Source: Gonatopus flavifemur (lineage: Eukaryota > Arthropoda > Insecta > Hymenoptera > Dryinidae). Taken from it: 64,000 bases of DNA. Location: NCBI GenBank assembly GCA_018340375.1, contig JAFFJZ010000006.1, positions 23,442,001 to 23,506,000 of the forward strand, written 5' to 3'. The translations under genes were made by a program, and so were the position numbers. Shown here in pieces: positions 24,828 through 35,100 of the stretch (positions within the stretch are counted from its first letter, which is position 1; each line of letters begins with the position of its first letter). The notes beneath the pieces were generated by a model that was not told where the DNA came from, searched no databases, and saw only the letters and a program-made list of their open reading frames with translations.

Positions 24828-26034
24828 TCCTGGTTGAAAAAATCCGATTCAATTCGATTAAAAAAATTCTATCGGAAGGGGATAATTGAGTTTCTACATC
24901 GGAAATTTCTCATTTTCAACTCTTTAATCGGATTTAATCGGTATTTTATAATTATTCAAAATTCCGATCAAATCCGACGAGAAAAGTTTTATTGGAATGA
25001 ATTGAGTTTCTGCATCGGAAATTCCCCACTGATACCAATAAAATATTTTCCAATTGGATTCAATCGGTATTTTATGATTAATAAAAATTCCGATTCATAC
25101 CATAGAAATATTTTTTGATTGGATTTAATCAGTATTTTATTGATCATTAATATCCTAAGTGATACCAGTGAAATATTTTTCTGTGGGATTTAATGGTTAT
25201 TTCATCAATAATACAAATTCTATTGGTATCAAGAAGATATTTTCTACACAGATATAAGTGTTTCTTAGAATTCAAGAAATTGTTATTTGGACAGGGCGAA
25301 ATAAATATTTGTTTAACGGAAAGAAATATTTTTTCGATGCAAACAAATATATGCTTTGGAACAAGAAGCAAATAATAAATTTTGTTGAACTAAAAAAATA
25401 TTGATTTCAGTCAAAGGAATATTTATTTCGCCCTATTCGAATAAAAATTTCTTAAATTCAAAGAACCACTTTTATCTGTTTAGTTTGATTCATTTGGGTA
25501 TTTTATGATTATAGTCTCCAATTCTATCAACTTTCCCATTAGTTCCAATACATCGCGGTCACCGGAAGTTTTGATGGAAACCAATGGTTTGTTGCAACGA
25601 AAGAAATTCTAAAATTAAATTGGTTATTGTTGATACATAGTTATAGAATACTAGGATCTGTGAACTTTCCTATTATTCCCAATAAATTTGAATGTTGAAT
25701 TAATCCAACTATACTCATTGATCAATAAAATTCATACATTCTGAAATGAAGTCAGAAATCTCCCATAAGAAACCCATTACTTATTGAATTTCACCAATAT
25801 TCCCATTAGTTCCAATAAATTGAGGTTATGAAAAATTCCAATAAAAACCGTTTTCCCCATGGAATGGAAAAAAAATTTGATTCATCCAATCAGATATCTC
25901 TTATAATTCCAGTAAAATGCAGATTTTCCTATTGGTATATCCTCGAATCAATCCTATAGAAAAGAGATTCTGATAAATTCCTATTCATTTCGAATCAATT
26001 TCTATTGGATTCCATCGTATTACCATAACCAGGA
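24828..26034. mobile_element. AATCGG-rich element with CCTGGTT ends (tentative)
   Basis: TCCTGGTTGAAAAAATCC at the left and ATTACCATAACCAGGA at the right form a weak TIR. Inside, degenerate blocks of GGATTTAATCGGTATTTTAT and AAATTCCGAT recur at irregular spacing. The terminal sequence resembles the MITE at 27807-27923 and a stretch at 55600-55700. No TSD was identified and the boundaries are uncertain. Confidence 0.4.
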
Positions 26035-26229
26035 ATATTCACATTACATGCACATTATATTTTGATCGGAAAATGACTCCATTTGTTGAGGGAATAAAAA
26101 AATTGTCAAGTAATCATGAAAATTGTGTGCAATTTACTAGATAATCTTATAAAAAAGTTACAGTTGAAATTCCAAGTAAATTGGATGAAAATTGTCTGAG
26201 TTCTACTGCCGGCCGATTTTGAAAACATA

Positions 26230-26348
26230 CACGGAAAAAAAGATGATGTTGGATTTACAATGTTTCGTTCGATCACCATAGAAATATTAGGGGTTTCTAT
26301 GGTGATCGAACGAAATGTTGTAAATCCAACATCATCTTTTTTTCCGTG
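26230..26348. mobile_element. 119-bp perfect-hairpin TA MITE
   Basis: The ends CACGGAAAAAAAGATG and CATCTTTTTTTCCGTG are flanked by TA (26228-26229 and 26349-26350). Arms of 55 bp carry only two mismatches around a 9-nt loop TATTAGGGG. Size and fold are comparable to a microRNA precursor, but nothing in the sequence shows transcription. Confidence 0.85.
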
Positions 26349-26366
26349 TATATGTTCGAAACTATA

Positions 26367-26472
26367 CCCAGATAACACAGAGTTCGTCAATGAACTCTTG
26401 GAGAACTTTTTAAGAACTCTAGAGTTCAAATGATGTTCTTCAAGAATTCCTCAAGAAATCTGTGCTGTCTGG
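26367..26472. mobile_element. CCCAGATAACACAG short MITE
   Basis: CCCAGATAACACAGAGTTC at the left and GAAATCTGTGCTGTCTGG at the right form an imperfect TIR. The interior is made of GAACTCT/AGAGTTC words. The same terminal word (CCCAGACAGCACA) occurs singly at 60964 without a matching right end. No clear TSD. Confidence 0.5.
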
Positions 26473-26656
26473 TTTCGAGAAAAAAAGCATTCAAATCTTA
26501 TATATGATCAATACTCTCTTCTCTATAATAATTGCCCACATTTATATGTCAGTTGAAAATTAAACGTTTGTAATAAACAAAACGTGCACCGACACACCGC
26601 GAAATTGAGAATTGCTACATACTTGAAAAAGGAAATAGTTATCATTTTAGGACGTT

Positions 26657-27313
26657 AAGGTAGTTCTCTTGCGATATTTAGAATCAAATTTGGAAAATCA
26701 TTGTAAAATAGAGGACCAAGGTCGAAGGGATTTGATAATCATATTCGTTGGGGCTTATATTCTTATTTATGACAAAAAAAGAACCAACTCAAAATATAAA
26801 CAAATAACTTTGTAACAAATACACGAAATTTTTCATGGTTTTTTTCTTAAAAAATTTTCATTTTTCATCCATTTATGGCTTAAGAGGACTCATTTTCTTC
26901 TTTGTGAGATTTGAAAAACCTTTACCATCGGGGATTTTTGATATTTATTATTATGACACTGTTACACGTTTTTGTTTATAATTAGGTAAATAAATTCCCA
27001 TAAACAAAAGCGTGTGACAATGTCATGATGATACATATAAAAAAACCCCGATGGTAAAGGTTTTTCAAATCTCACAAGGAAGAAAATAAGCCATGAACGG
27101 ATGAAAAATGAAAATTTTCCAAGAAAAAAACCATGAAAAATTTTGTGTGGTTGTTACAAAGTTCTTTGTTTATATTTTAAGTTGTTTTTTTCTTTTGTAA
27201 TAAACAAGAATATAAGCCCCAACGAATATGATTATCGAATTCCTTCGACCTTGGTCCTCTACTTGACAATAATTTTTCAAATTTGAAGCTGAATATTGCA
27301 AGAGAACTACCTT
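26657..27313. repeat. 657-bp long inverted repeat
   Basis: The left arm (about 26657-26975) and right arm (about 26997-27313) pair over their length at roughly 85-90 percent. They begin AAGGTAGTTCTCTTGC and end with its inverse. The turn is near 26976-26996. It lies inside the 24369-27738 element. I see no separate TSD, so it may be part of that element or an old foldback insertion. Confidence 0.8.
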
Positions 27314-27433
27314 CAGAGTTATTTAGGGGATTGAGCTGTGAAAAATATTGAAAAAATGTTTTCATTAGCAACTGTCATTGGATATAACTTTTGAGGTATT
27401 TCTACGTCTCCTACTATCCTCTATCCTATTTAC

Positions 27434-27556
27434 CAGGTCTCCCCAATAAAACAAAAAGACGTCGAAAAGATGTATTTTGTCCAAAATATATCTAAAAGTG
27501 CTCTAAAAATATATATAATCTTGAAAGAGATCTTTTCGACTCGAAATGTTTATTGA
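27434..27556. repeat. Short imperfect hairpin, CCCCAATAAAAC end
   Basis: CCCCAATAAAAC and GACGTCGAAAAGAT near the left pair with ATCTTTTCGACTC and GTTTATTGAG at the right. The first bases match the ends of the element at 46017-47416, suggesting a degraded short relative. Confidence 0.35.
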
Positions 27557-27806
27557 GTACTATCCTTATATTTTAGATCATTCCGATAAGGCTTGAAAAA
27601 TATATTTTTAATTCTAAAAAACGGTTTTTTCGGTGTATTGTAGTAACAACACCGAAATTCGGGAATTTTTTGAAAATTGTCGGGAAAAATCCGGGAATTT
27701 GTCGGGAATTTCATTGATACATTTTACTGGATACCCTGTTGATCGATTTTTGGCATTAACAGAACTCAAACAACGTTTAATCAAAAGTTACAAAACCTGG
27801 CTGCTA

Positions 27807-27923
27807 CCCTGGTTAAAAAAATCCATAGAATCCGATGAAATGAAGTTCAATGGGATTTGGTCAGAACATTGTGCAAGTTTCAATGAGATTTGGCAAGAAT
27901 CAATGCGTTTTTTTCGACCAGGG
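27807..27923. mobile_element. 117-bp CCCTGGTT MITE
   Basis: The ends are CCCTGGTTAAAAAAATCC and TTTTTTTCGACCAGGG, flanked by TA (27805-27806 and 27924-27925). It interrupts the right TIR of the Mutator-like element 24252-27938: GGCTGCTA lies before it and TTTCAGGTTCAT after it. It is therefore younger than that element. Confidence 0.75.
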
Positions 27924-27947
27924 TAATTTCAGGTTCATTTATTCGTA

Positions 27948-28861
27948 GAAGATTCAACACCCACAAAACAAAATAATTCCTCAAAGTGGTGGGAAAATGC
28001 CTGATTTTTTATGAAAAAATAATTCCCCACATTTCTCACAGTGCATTGATTTTCCACATATATTGTATTTGAGATCGACAGAAGCGCGAATGTCGCTCAT
28101 CATTAACGGATTGTATAGTGAAAACCCGAAGCTGACACGAAAAGGGGGATGATCTAAACCGACTTAATAGATGGAAGGCAATTTATGTAATACATCTTTC
28201 CGTTTCTATTACATGCTCCCCCGTCCACATTTTACAGATTCAAAATATTGAATTCACTATTCTTCTAATTTATCCTTTGATTGAAATTTAGTCAATTTTA
28301 TAACAAGACATTGTGAAACGAGTATCGGAATACTCTAGAAGAATTCTCTCTTCGCACCTGCCACTGATATTGGCTTCGTGTTCATTCCCGAGATATATCA
28401 GGTAAGACAGTATCCAGGATAAAGTAACACCTCGTGTGTGTGTCCATCTTGCTACTGCAATCAATCTATCGTACTTTGATTGATTCCTTCTCTACACTTC
28501 CTTGGTCTCACGTTGTTTTATATCCATCTATGAACCTAGGTTGCATCCTTTTCAAAGTGATTCGATGTAGGTTATTCAAAGTATTAATTGTTCATTCAAA
28601 TATAATCTATGTCTATACGATAGAAGTGATTTGTAGGAATCTAAATTTGTTATTAATTCGCTAGAGGGAACAAAGTTTTTGTTTTGTTTATATCAGTTTT
28701 TGAATTGTTGAGCTAGCTATCCAAAATAAGGTTCAGTTAGTAAGATTCTCAAGCATCGAACCTGGAAATATTGTTAGTGGTTTCGTATTGAGAATTTCTG
28801 AATAACTGTTTTGAATTGTTACATGGATCAGCTTGATACTGCAGGGCAAGAAATTGGCAAA
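27948..28861. other. Unique sequence, nothing recognised
   Basis: No element ends, RNA genes or convincing exon were found. A 76-codon frame near 28434-28664 has no features. Confidence 0.35.
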
Positions 28862-29335
28862 CCTGCTGAAAATGCCAGGCAAATCCGGACAAGGAATAGT
28901 TGCTTGACTTTGAATGGTTTTTGTCCCAGGAAATCCGGTCGAAAACTGACAAAATTTCTACCTGGTTTTATCCGGAATTACTGCCCGAAGAGAACATGGA
29001 GCTCCGACAAACGTTCAGAACAGATCAACATAGATCAGACTGAAGCTCCGTTGGAGCTCCACGTTAGATTCACAGAGACAAAAGTATTGCTGGCATAACA
29101 AGCAGGTCTGTTACTATGGCGTTTACAACAAAAATTAGCTGAAAGAGCAAGAAAAATGATAGACACAACTACATTTTTTCGCTGACATAAACCACTTTGT
29201 TAAGAGAACTAACCTCTTAGCTGCTGGAGTGAATATGTTTGCAAGAACAACAGATCTCTTTGTAGGCGCTATAGTAGCAAACCATTTTTTCTCCGTGTTC
29301 ATAAACGTTCGACGAAGGTCTGATGAACGTTACAA

Positions 29336-29555
29336 ACTGAGAGAAAGGTACCTAGTTGGGACAAATAAATGTCAGTTGCCGCAGCTGGATTTTTATTTGC
29401 GCTAGCTAGACTCTAGTTGGGGTAAATAAAAGTCTAGCTGTCTGAAATATGAATAAAATGGTTCATTCAGTAGGCGTGAAAAATTTAGTTATGACAAATA
29501 AAATTTAGCTAAATTTCCTAGCTGTCGAATATTTGAATAGACCCTTTCTCTCAGT
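29336..29555. mobile_element. 220-bp MITE with ACTGAGAGAAAGG ends
   Basis: ACTGAGAGAAAGGTACC at the left and ACCCTTTCTCTCAGT at the right. Interior CTAGTTGGGACAAATAAA, CTAGTTGGGGTAAATAAA and TTAGTTATGACAAATAAA form a threefold repeat of about 60-110 bp spacing. It is nested in the 28862-30344 foldback. The TSD is not clear. Confidence 0.6.
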
Positions 29556-29689
29556 GCAAAGGAAGGTTTATTGAACGTTCATTGAACATTCAGCAAAGAT
29601 TCACTGGAGTTTCAATTTTTCGATATAAGTTTTTTTCACGAAAAAATGAACAATAAAGGGGATTATAATCATAATTGTAATTCCGTCAA

Positions 29690-29991
29690 ACGGAGAAAAA
29701 TGCCGCTCGAAAATATAAGAATTTTTGTTATTTTTCTTAGTAAACTAGGAACAGGAAGGTTTGTGAAATGAATTTTTACTCAAAAATACGGAAGATTACG
29801 AATATTGTAGAAAAAATAGTAGGTAGGGCTGAAATTTTCAACACTGAACGTTAAATTTCATAAAGCGTATAGTAAAATTCAGTTATTCATTCGTAATCTC
29901 TCGTATTTTTATGTAGAAAATCCATTTTACAAACCTTCCTGCTCTGGTTTAGCAAGCAAAATAGAAAAAAGTTGTATATTTTTTTCTCCGT
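29690..29991. repeat. 300-bp imperfect hairpin (ACGGAGAAAAA ends)
   Basis: ACGGAGAAAAATGCCG at the left and TTTTTTTCTCCGT at the right enclose inverted copies of CAGGAAGGTTTGTGAAATG and of AAAAATACGGAAGATTACGAAT. It is probably another MITE nested in the foldback; end sequence and length fit the CACGG/ACGG TA group, but no TA flank is visible. Confidence 0.55.
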
Positions 29992-30344
29992 ATGGAAAAT
30001 CCCTCGTAGAATTTTGAATTGAAATAAAATTTTATCTGAACTTCGTTAAACGTTTACGAACTTGAAAGTTGGCTCCACCGGAACTCCAGGTTGATCTATG
30101 TTGATCTTTTACCATGGTTTGTCGAAGCTTCAAAATGTTCTCTTCAAGTGAACATGGAATATTCTGTCCAAAACTGAAAGAAAACATTTGGTCTGGTTTT
30201 GATAGGATATTCCAATTTGGTGATTCCGGACAAACCCAGGTGGAAATTCCGTCAGTTCTTTACTGGATTTCCTGGGACAAAGACAGAGTGTTCAAAGCCT
30301 GACACCCATTTTTTGTCCAGATCTGCCTGGTATTTTCAGCAGGG

Positions 30345-31920
30345 AACGCCATCGTCAATCCACCTCCTGTCTTTCCTGAGTAAGATCCCAATACAAACGA
30401 AATAATTAAAAATATATAAGTTCTGGAACACAAAATGACACGTCCATGCGTGCAACTATTCCTTTGATAACAAACAAAGGTCAACGTTTGTTTACAACAG
30501 TTAACGTTTGTTTTCGCATCGTTCAAACGAAGTTTAAGATATCACGAGGATCTGTTTGTGAGAACTTGAGTTTATGGGTCATAAATGTCTAAATGTGCAT
30601 GAGAGATTCTTGCCACTCCCCTTATATTCTCCCACAATCACAAACCAAACCATGACCACAAAGCCGTTCCGTCAGTCATCAAGTATATTACATTGCTGTA
30701 CACAAAGAAGCTTGTGTACCAAGGCGCAGTTTAATATCCTTGATGAGAAATATTTGCGTGGGAGAAACATTGATATGCATCATAGTTTCATCTCACTTTT
30801 CCAAAAATTTCCAAATCTTTCGATAGAGCCAAATCTACCTTGTATCGTCAACTTCCTCCATTCCACGAATTATTAATCATATTTTTGCAAATATATGTAT
30901 ATATATATATAACTCTCTCGAGCCGATGAAAGAACCCATCTTCATTTGACGGAATGAGAAACTTTATAATCTCATTTTGACTTGGTCGATTCAGCACTAT
31001 GAGCGGTGAAAGAAGAATAAGAAAAGTTGAGTGACAAATGAAAGAAAGTTCGTGCGACCACTTCCATTCGCGTCTAGAACATAGTTTTAGAGTCTCTCTC
31101 TTGTTTATAAGAAAGTAAAAAGAAAACAATGGAAAGACTGGGAAAGAGAATTCCACGAGAAGAGGACAGCGATGTAGTAGTAGTAGTAGTTTGGAACAAA
31201 AAATCAAAGGAAAAAAAAAAGAATTAATGTTTTTCAAAAGAACGTTCGGAGGGCGTAGTATATCGTTACGCTCGAGTCATAGAATGATTGGTTTGTTCCT
31301 CGATTTCATCAGTGAAAGAGTGAAATAGCGAACTCTTTTTGATCAGTTTTTCTAGTTTCACATCTTCTCTTTTTTCGACCAATTTGTAGCGTAATGAAAG
31401 CATAGTACTCTATTTTTCATCACTTTCGTTTGGGAAATCACATCGTTTCAGTTCGTGAGCGATGGAATAATGAATATTATTGTTTGTTTGTTTCAGGTAC
31501 GTATGACGATTAAAATCTTCTCCGTCAACTCCCAGCAACGTAGTGAGTGAAATATAATACTTTATTCATGTAATATCTGGAACAGACGTCGTTGCACTCA
31601 TTTTGTAACCAGAAAATAGTTATGATTGAAAATTCTTCGATACAGACTTTTTATAAATTGAATACAAACAATTTTGACTGTCTGTGTATAATTCACCAGG
31701 ATCTTTAGAGTATTCCGCTTTCTAATAGATGTTGCTGAAGTTCGAATCGTTTATTGGAACGAATTTGTGCTCGAAAGATTTGATCTTCAGCTGTTGGAGA
31801 CTAGAAATCTTGTGTTACGAATCTTTCGAACGAAGCCTTCAGTTGCGAAGAGTTAATTCAAAGCGAAAAATAACGATGGTTCACCGGATTATGTGAGTTT
31901 GAATTTTCGTTTCGTTTCAA
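30345..31920. other. Mostly unique sequence
   Basis: A (GTA)n microsatellite of about five units lies at 31174-31190 and an (AT)n run near 30895-30910. Frames of 100 and 129 codons (30574-30876 + and 30848-31237 -) lack recognisable features; the latter is Phe/Leu/Ser-rich as expected from the base composition. Confidence 0.35.
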
Positions 31921-32285
31921 TAGAGTGACCATACGTCCCGGTTTTTGACAATATTGGGGATCGTCCTGGTTTTGATTCGAAATGTCCCCGTTTTTTTCAG
32001 AATCTATGAAAATTGTGTTTTATCGATGATAATAAATGAAAAGAAAAAAGTATGCTACAAAGAGAAACACTGATGCTCAAACGGTTTTTTCGAGGGCATC
32101 CCAAAGTCCAAAGATTTCTGAATTCACCCCCTACCTCAATTTTTCTCGAACATGATGAGTACATGCATTGTCTCTGTGATACAAAGAGAGTACGTTTATC
32201 GAGCTTTTTCGATTTTATCCTCGTCTTTTCTATGAGCAAACTGGGAGAAAAATGTAGTAATTTTGAAATTTCGGAATTCTGTTAA

Positions 32286-32693
32286 CCCTTAACTGCCACA
32301 CTGGGGTCAGACTGACCCCAACAAGATTCAATCTTGAATTACCATCAAGAAACTCGATAATTCGAACTCTCCGCGCAATCTGGTGCCACTTTAGAGTTCA
32401 TTCACCACATCCCACCCTAGCGTGACATGATTGTCCATATTTCATATCATTCTTTTTCATGATACAGGGATAATGTCATTTAGAAGCCAAAATATATCCA
32501 TCGATCGGTGAAAACAAGCGTGCTGCAGAAATCATTTTGTCACAAATTCGAAATGAATTTTTCTTTAGGGAAATTATTTGATTGAAAATGGGGATAGTAC
32601 TCTCTGAAATTTTTTCAAGACATGCACGGATAGCTTGACTTTGGTGTACGTTTACAGTTGGGGTCATAATCGATCCCAGTGTAGCAGCTATGT
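32286..32693. mobile_element. piggyBac-like MITE, degenerate right end
   Basis: TTAA (32282-32285) is followed by CCCTTAACTGCCACACTGG and a palindromic GGGGTCAGACTGACCCC. At 32660-32693 GGGGTCATAATCGATCCC and CAGTGTAGCAGCTA resemble the expected inverse end, but the terminal GGG and TTAA are not preserved. The architecture matches 2516-3258. No coding capacity. Confidence 0.5.
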
Positions 32694-32888
32694 TACACTG
32701 GTGAAGTATGGCAGCTAAGAGAAAAAGTGTTCCAAATAGAAAAATTTGCAAAATTATATATAATTTCGAATATTCTTCCACTCTGCACGGAAAAAGCAAT
32801 TGAACTGCAGCAGCTGAATGGCTAGCACGGACATGAACAGCCATTAAATTAGCTCCTGCAGCTGAATTTTAGCTACAAATGCAAATAA

Positions 32889-34726
32889 CCCGACTGGGAA
32901 TTTATTCTATGGACCAGATCAGGCAAACCTTGATCCGGCCTAGGTCCTGATAAGGTTACCTCATCAGAACCTGACAAGAAAGAACCTTTGAAGAAAGACT
33001 AATTAGGATGATGAGGAATTCCATACCAAAACCTCCAAAATGAATCAAAATTATAATCTGAGCGTAAAATACAAAACAAAACCAAGTATAAAAGAGATTC
33101 AACGTAGTTGAAATTGACTGAATCAAATCAGTTTCATTCACATCGAGTAACCGTTTTCCTTTTTTATATACTTTATTTCTTTCTTCGTGTGTTCGGCGGC
33201 CTAGTGACTATCTGTTCGTATCAGATAACCGTTCTCCAGTTCTAAGTACATTCAGATAGATTCAATTATATGTAATGCATTGGATGTTAAAGTATCTGAT
33301 CAAAACAGTCAACGGCACTGAAAAATAGCTTATTTGGCATGAATCGATCTGATTAAAAACATATGTACAGTCGAAATCCGTTTAGAAATATTATCTAGTC
33401 CAAGAAAAATTTATTTGATTAAAGAATACCCAGGTAAAAATTGACCATGGGCGCTAGGTTGCCGCAAGGCTCACCAAGATGGGCCGAGCCTAGGCTACCA
33501 GGCATGGCGCAACTCTGAAATGATAACATCATTTCAGCCTCAGCCCATTTGTTTCCACAATCAAGACCCAACACTGGACACAGGGTTGTGATAGCATATG
33601 CCGTCAATGGCAGACCATACAAAAATTTGTTCGCCAAGGATGAGCCAACGCTGTAGCAATCTTGCGGCAGGGTTGCGCCCATCTCATGCCAATGGTCACT
33701 TTTATTTTTTATTGTAATTGAAAATAAAATAAAAAATCCATTCTATCATTTCGATTGAACGAAATGAATGTCGGAGAATTTCAACATGTAATTTTTCTGA
33801 TTAGTTTAAACTGATGAATGACGTAAATCCGGTGGTCCTGGCGTAGAAGTAGGCGGGTCTGGAAACAGATGAAGAATTATTTCTGTCATGGAATCTTCAA
33901 AGGAGACTTATATATTGATTGAATGCTTGGTTCGCCACTCGCAGGAAACAAGCATCACTCTGGTGAGAGTTATTGTAATTTGCTGTTTGAGAAGGAAGTT
34001 TCACTCTTAGCCAAGCTATCACTCAAGTCGAGTCAAGCTAACGCCTAAACTGAGCGAGGCCATCGCCCAAGCTGAGCCAAGCTATTGCCCAAGCTGGACC
34101 AAGCTACGACCCATGCTTGGTGCAACATGAGAATCCATTGTCATTCAGAGTTGCCTAATGCTTGGAGCAGTGTCCCGCCAAGCCCTAGAGAGCCTCTGTT
34201 GAAAGCATGCGTTTTCCTTCAAGCAATATTAGTTGAAGGATGGGCCAAGCGTGGCGCAGCCAATGATCAATGATGGATCAACGAAGTCGATTTATCACTT
34301 CCCATATTGGTACAATGTTTAGACCATTGTCAACCATCCTTGTCCCTACTTAGATTGCCCAGCTTTGGCTGGCAGCCTTGCGTCTAGCTATATTCTGTCG
34401 TTAACATTGGTGGAGCCTGAAGATTTTTATATGGGTATTTAACTTAAAATCAAGACTTTACATTTTTGTATTTTCTCCATTTAACTACGTTTGTCATCTT
34501 CAGAAGATAGACTAACAAGGTCCTGATGAGAATACGGCGAGGAAGACCTACTTCAACCCTTTAGGATAATTTAAGGGAATCCTGATTGGGACCAAATAAG
34601 CTCATCCCTACATGTGTGATCCATACCTAACCCTAATTAGGACCTTAAAAGGTACACCTCATTTCGGATGACCTTGCTAGGTCCTGATCATATATTGAGT
34701 TGACCCGATGATAATTACCAGTCGGG
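32889..34726. mobile_element. CCCGACTGG family, copy D
   Basis: CCCGACTGGGAATTTATTC at the left and ATAATTACCAGTCGGG at the right, flanked by AA/AA. Terminal regions match copy B (same orientation) and are inverse to copies A and C, for example AGGTCCTGATCATATATTGA near the right end. The long core inverted repeat of A and C is absent. A 1-kb GGCC-rich element (33429-34435) is inserted in the middle. Confidence 0.75.
33429..34435. mobile_element. 1-kb GGCC-rich element, CCCAGGTAAAAATTG end
   Basis: The ends are CCCAGGTAAAAATTG and GATTTTTATATGGG, flanked by TA (33427-33428 and 34436-34437). The interior carries many GCCCAAGCTG, GGCCAAGC and TTGCCCAGC words, as in 57679-58354. The 62- and 87-codon frames (34085-34273 + and 33419-33682 -) follow from this composition. 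It is the innermost and youngest member of the nest. Confidence 0.72.
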
Positions 34727-34886
34727 AAATTGGCTACAAATGCAAATTTTTTTGCTATAACAGCTAAAATTTAGCTGCTGCAGCTAAATTATGTTGTCAG
34801 TGTGAGGCAACTGTCCCGGTTTTGCACCTCGATGATCTGATCACCCTACTTCCCAACAGAATTCATTTTTTATCACACATTTTTTA

Positions 34887-35100
34887 CACTGAAAGAATTT
34901 TGTTGTGAAAATTACAGTAATCGAAGAACAATTAAAACCTCTTCAAAAAAATACTATACAGCCTGTGAAAATGAGTGAGTTTTTGAACAGTTGAAAGTGA
35001 CATTTCGTATAAATTCTGAAAAAATGCAGAGTAATATTCAAAAACATTCCCTTGTTCACTGAAATTTCATGTTAATGTATCAAATAAAATTCTTTCAGTG
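34887..35100. mobile_element. 214-bp TA MITE, CACTGAAAGAATTTT ends
   Basis: CACTGAAAGAATTTTGTTG at the left and AAAATTCTTTCAGTG at the right, flanked by TA (34885-34886 and 35101-35102). Outside the 15-bp TIR the arms are not paired. It sits 40 bp beyond the 31923-34846 nest. Confidence 0.78.

Larger units (their letters stand above)
24369..27738. mobile_element. CAGGGTGTCCAGT element nested in the Mutator-like MITE
   Basis: The ends are CAGGGTGTCCAGT and ACTGGATACCCTG. Flanks TTGATT (24363-24368) and TTGATC (27739-27744) suggest a 5-6-bp duplication, supported by continuity of the host sequence in sister copies. Subterminal CGGGAA words occur seven times at the left (24384-24462) and four times at the right (27659-27711), all in the same orientation. 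The interior holds further insertions and two large palindromes but no transposase frame. Confidence 0.65.
24252..27938. mobile_element. Mutator-like MITE (9-bp TSD) split by nested insertions
   Basis: The left end ATGAAGCTGAAACTGGC and right end AGGTTCAT are flanked by a perfect 9-bp duplication TTATTCGTA (24243-24251 and 27939-27947). A 9-bp TSD is typical of Mutator-like elements (family knowledge). Left 24252-24368 and right 27739-27938 match the intact relatives at 55344-56397 and 62439-62641. Between them sit a 3.4-kb element (24369-27738) and a 117-bp MITE (27807-27923). No transposase remains. Confidence 0.78.
28862..30344. mobile_element. 1.5-kb foldback element (CCTGCTGAAAAT arms)
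   Basis: The left arm from CCTGCTGAAAATGCCAGGCA and the right arm ending TGCCTGGTATTTTCAGCAGG are inverted copies over roughly 250 bp, including TTTGTCCCAGGAAATCC in both. The exact ends and TSD are unclear. The interior holds a 220-bp MITE (29336-29555) and a 300-bp hairpin (29690-29991). Frames of 60-95 codons in the arms are on opposite strands and motif-free. Confidence 0.65.
32786..34802. mobile_element. AGCTGCAGCT MITE interrupted by the CCCGACTGG copy D
   Basis: CACGGAAAAAGCAATTGAAC with CTGCAGCAGCTGAAT at the left pairs with ATTTAGCTGCTGCAGC and ATTATGTTGTCAGTG at the right. The two halves are about 100 and 75 bp. A nearby direct duplication GCTACAAATGCAAAT flanks the inserted copy D. 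End boundaries are approximate. Confidence 0.55.
31923..34846. mobile_element. Outermost element of a five-element nest (GGGTGAYCA ends)
   Basis: The left end GAGTGACCATACGTCCCGG and right end CTGATCACCC are flanked by TA (31921-31922 and 34847-34848). CTGTCCCGGTTTTGCACC near the right end is the inverse counterpart of the left CGTCCCGGTTTTTG. Inside it lie a TTAA-type element (32286-32693) and a separate stack starting at 32786. Without these insertions it would be a few hundred bases long. No coding capacity seen. Confidence 0.62.

Noticed and set aside
33188..33240. Possible tRNA-like sequence in copy D with an ATCTG/CAGAT stem and 7-nt loop
   Set aside because: No acceptable B-box or T-arm follows, so it is mentioned only as a borderline case.
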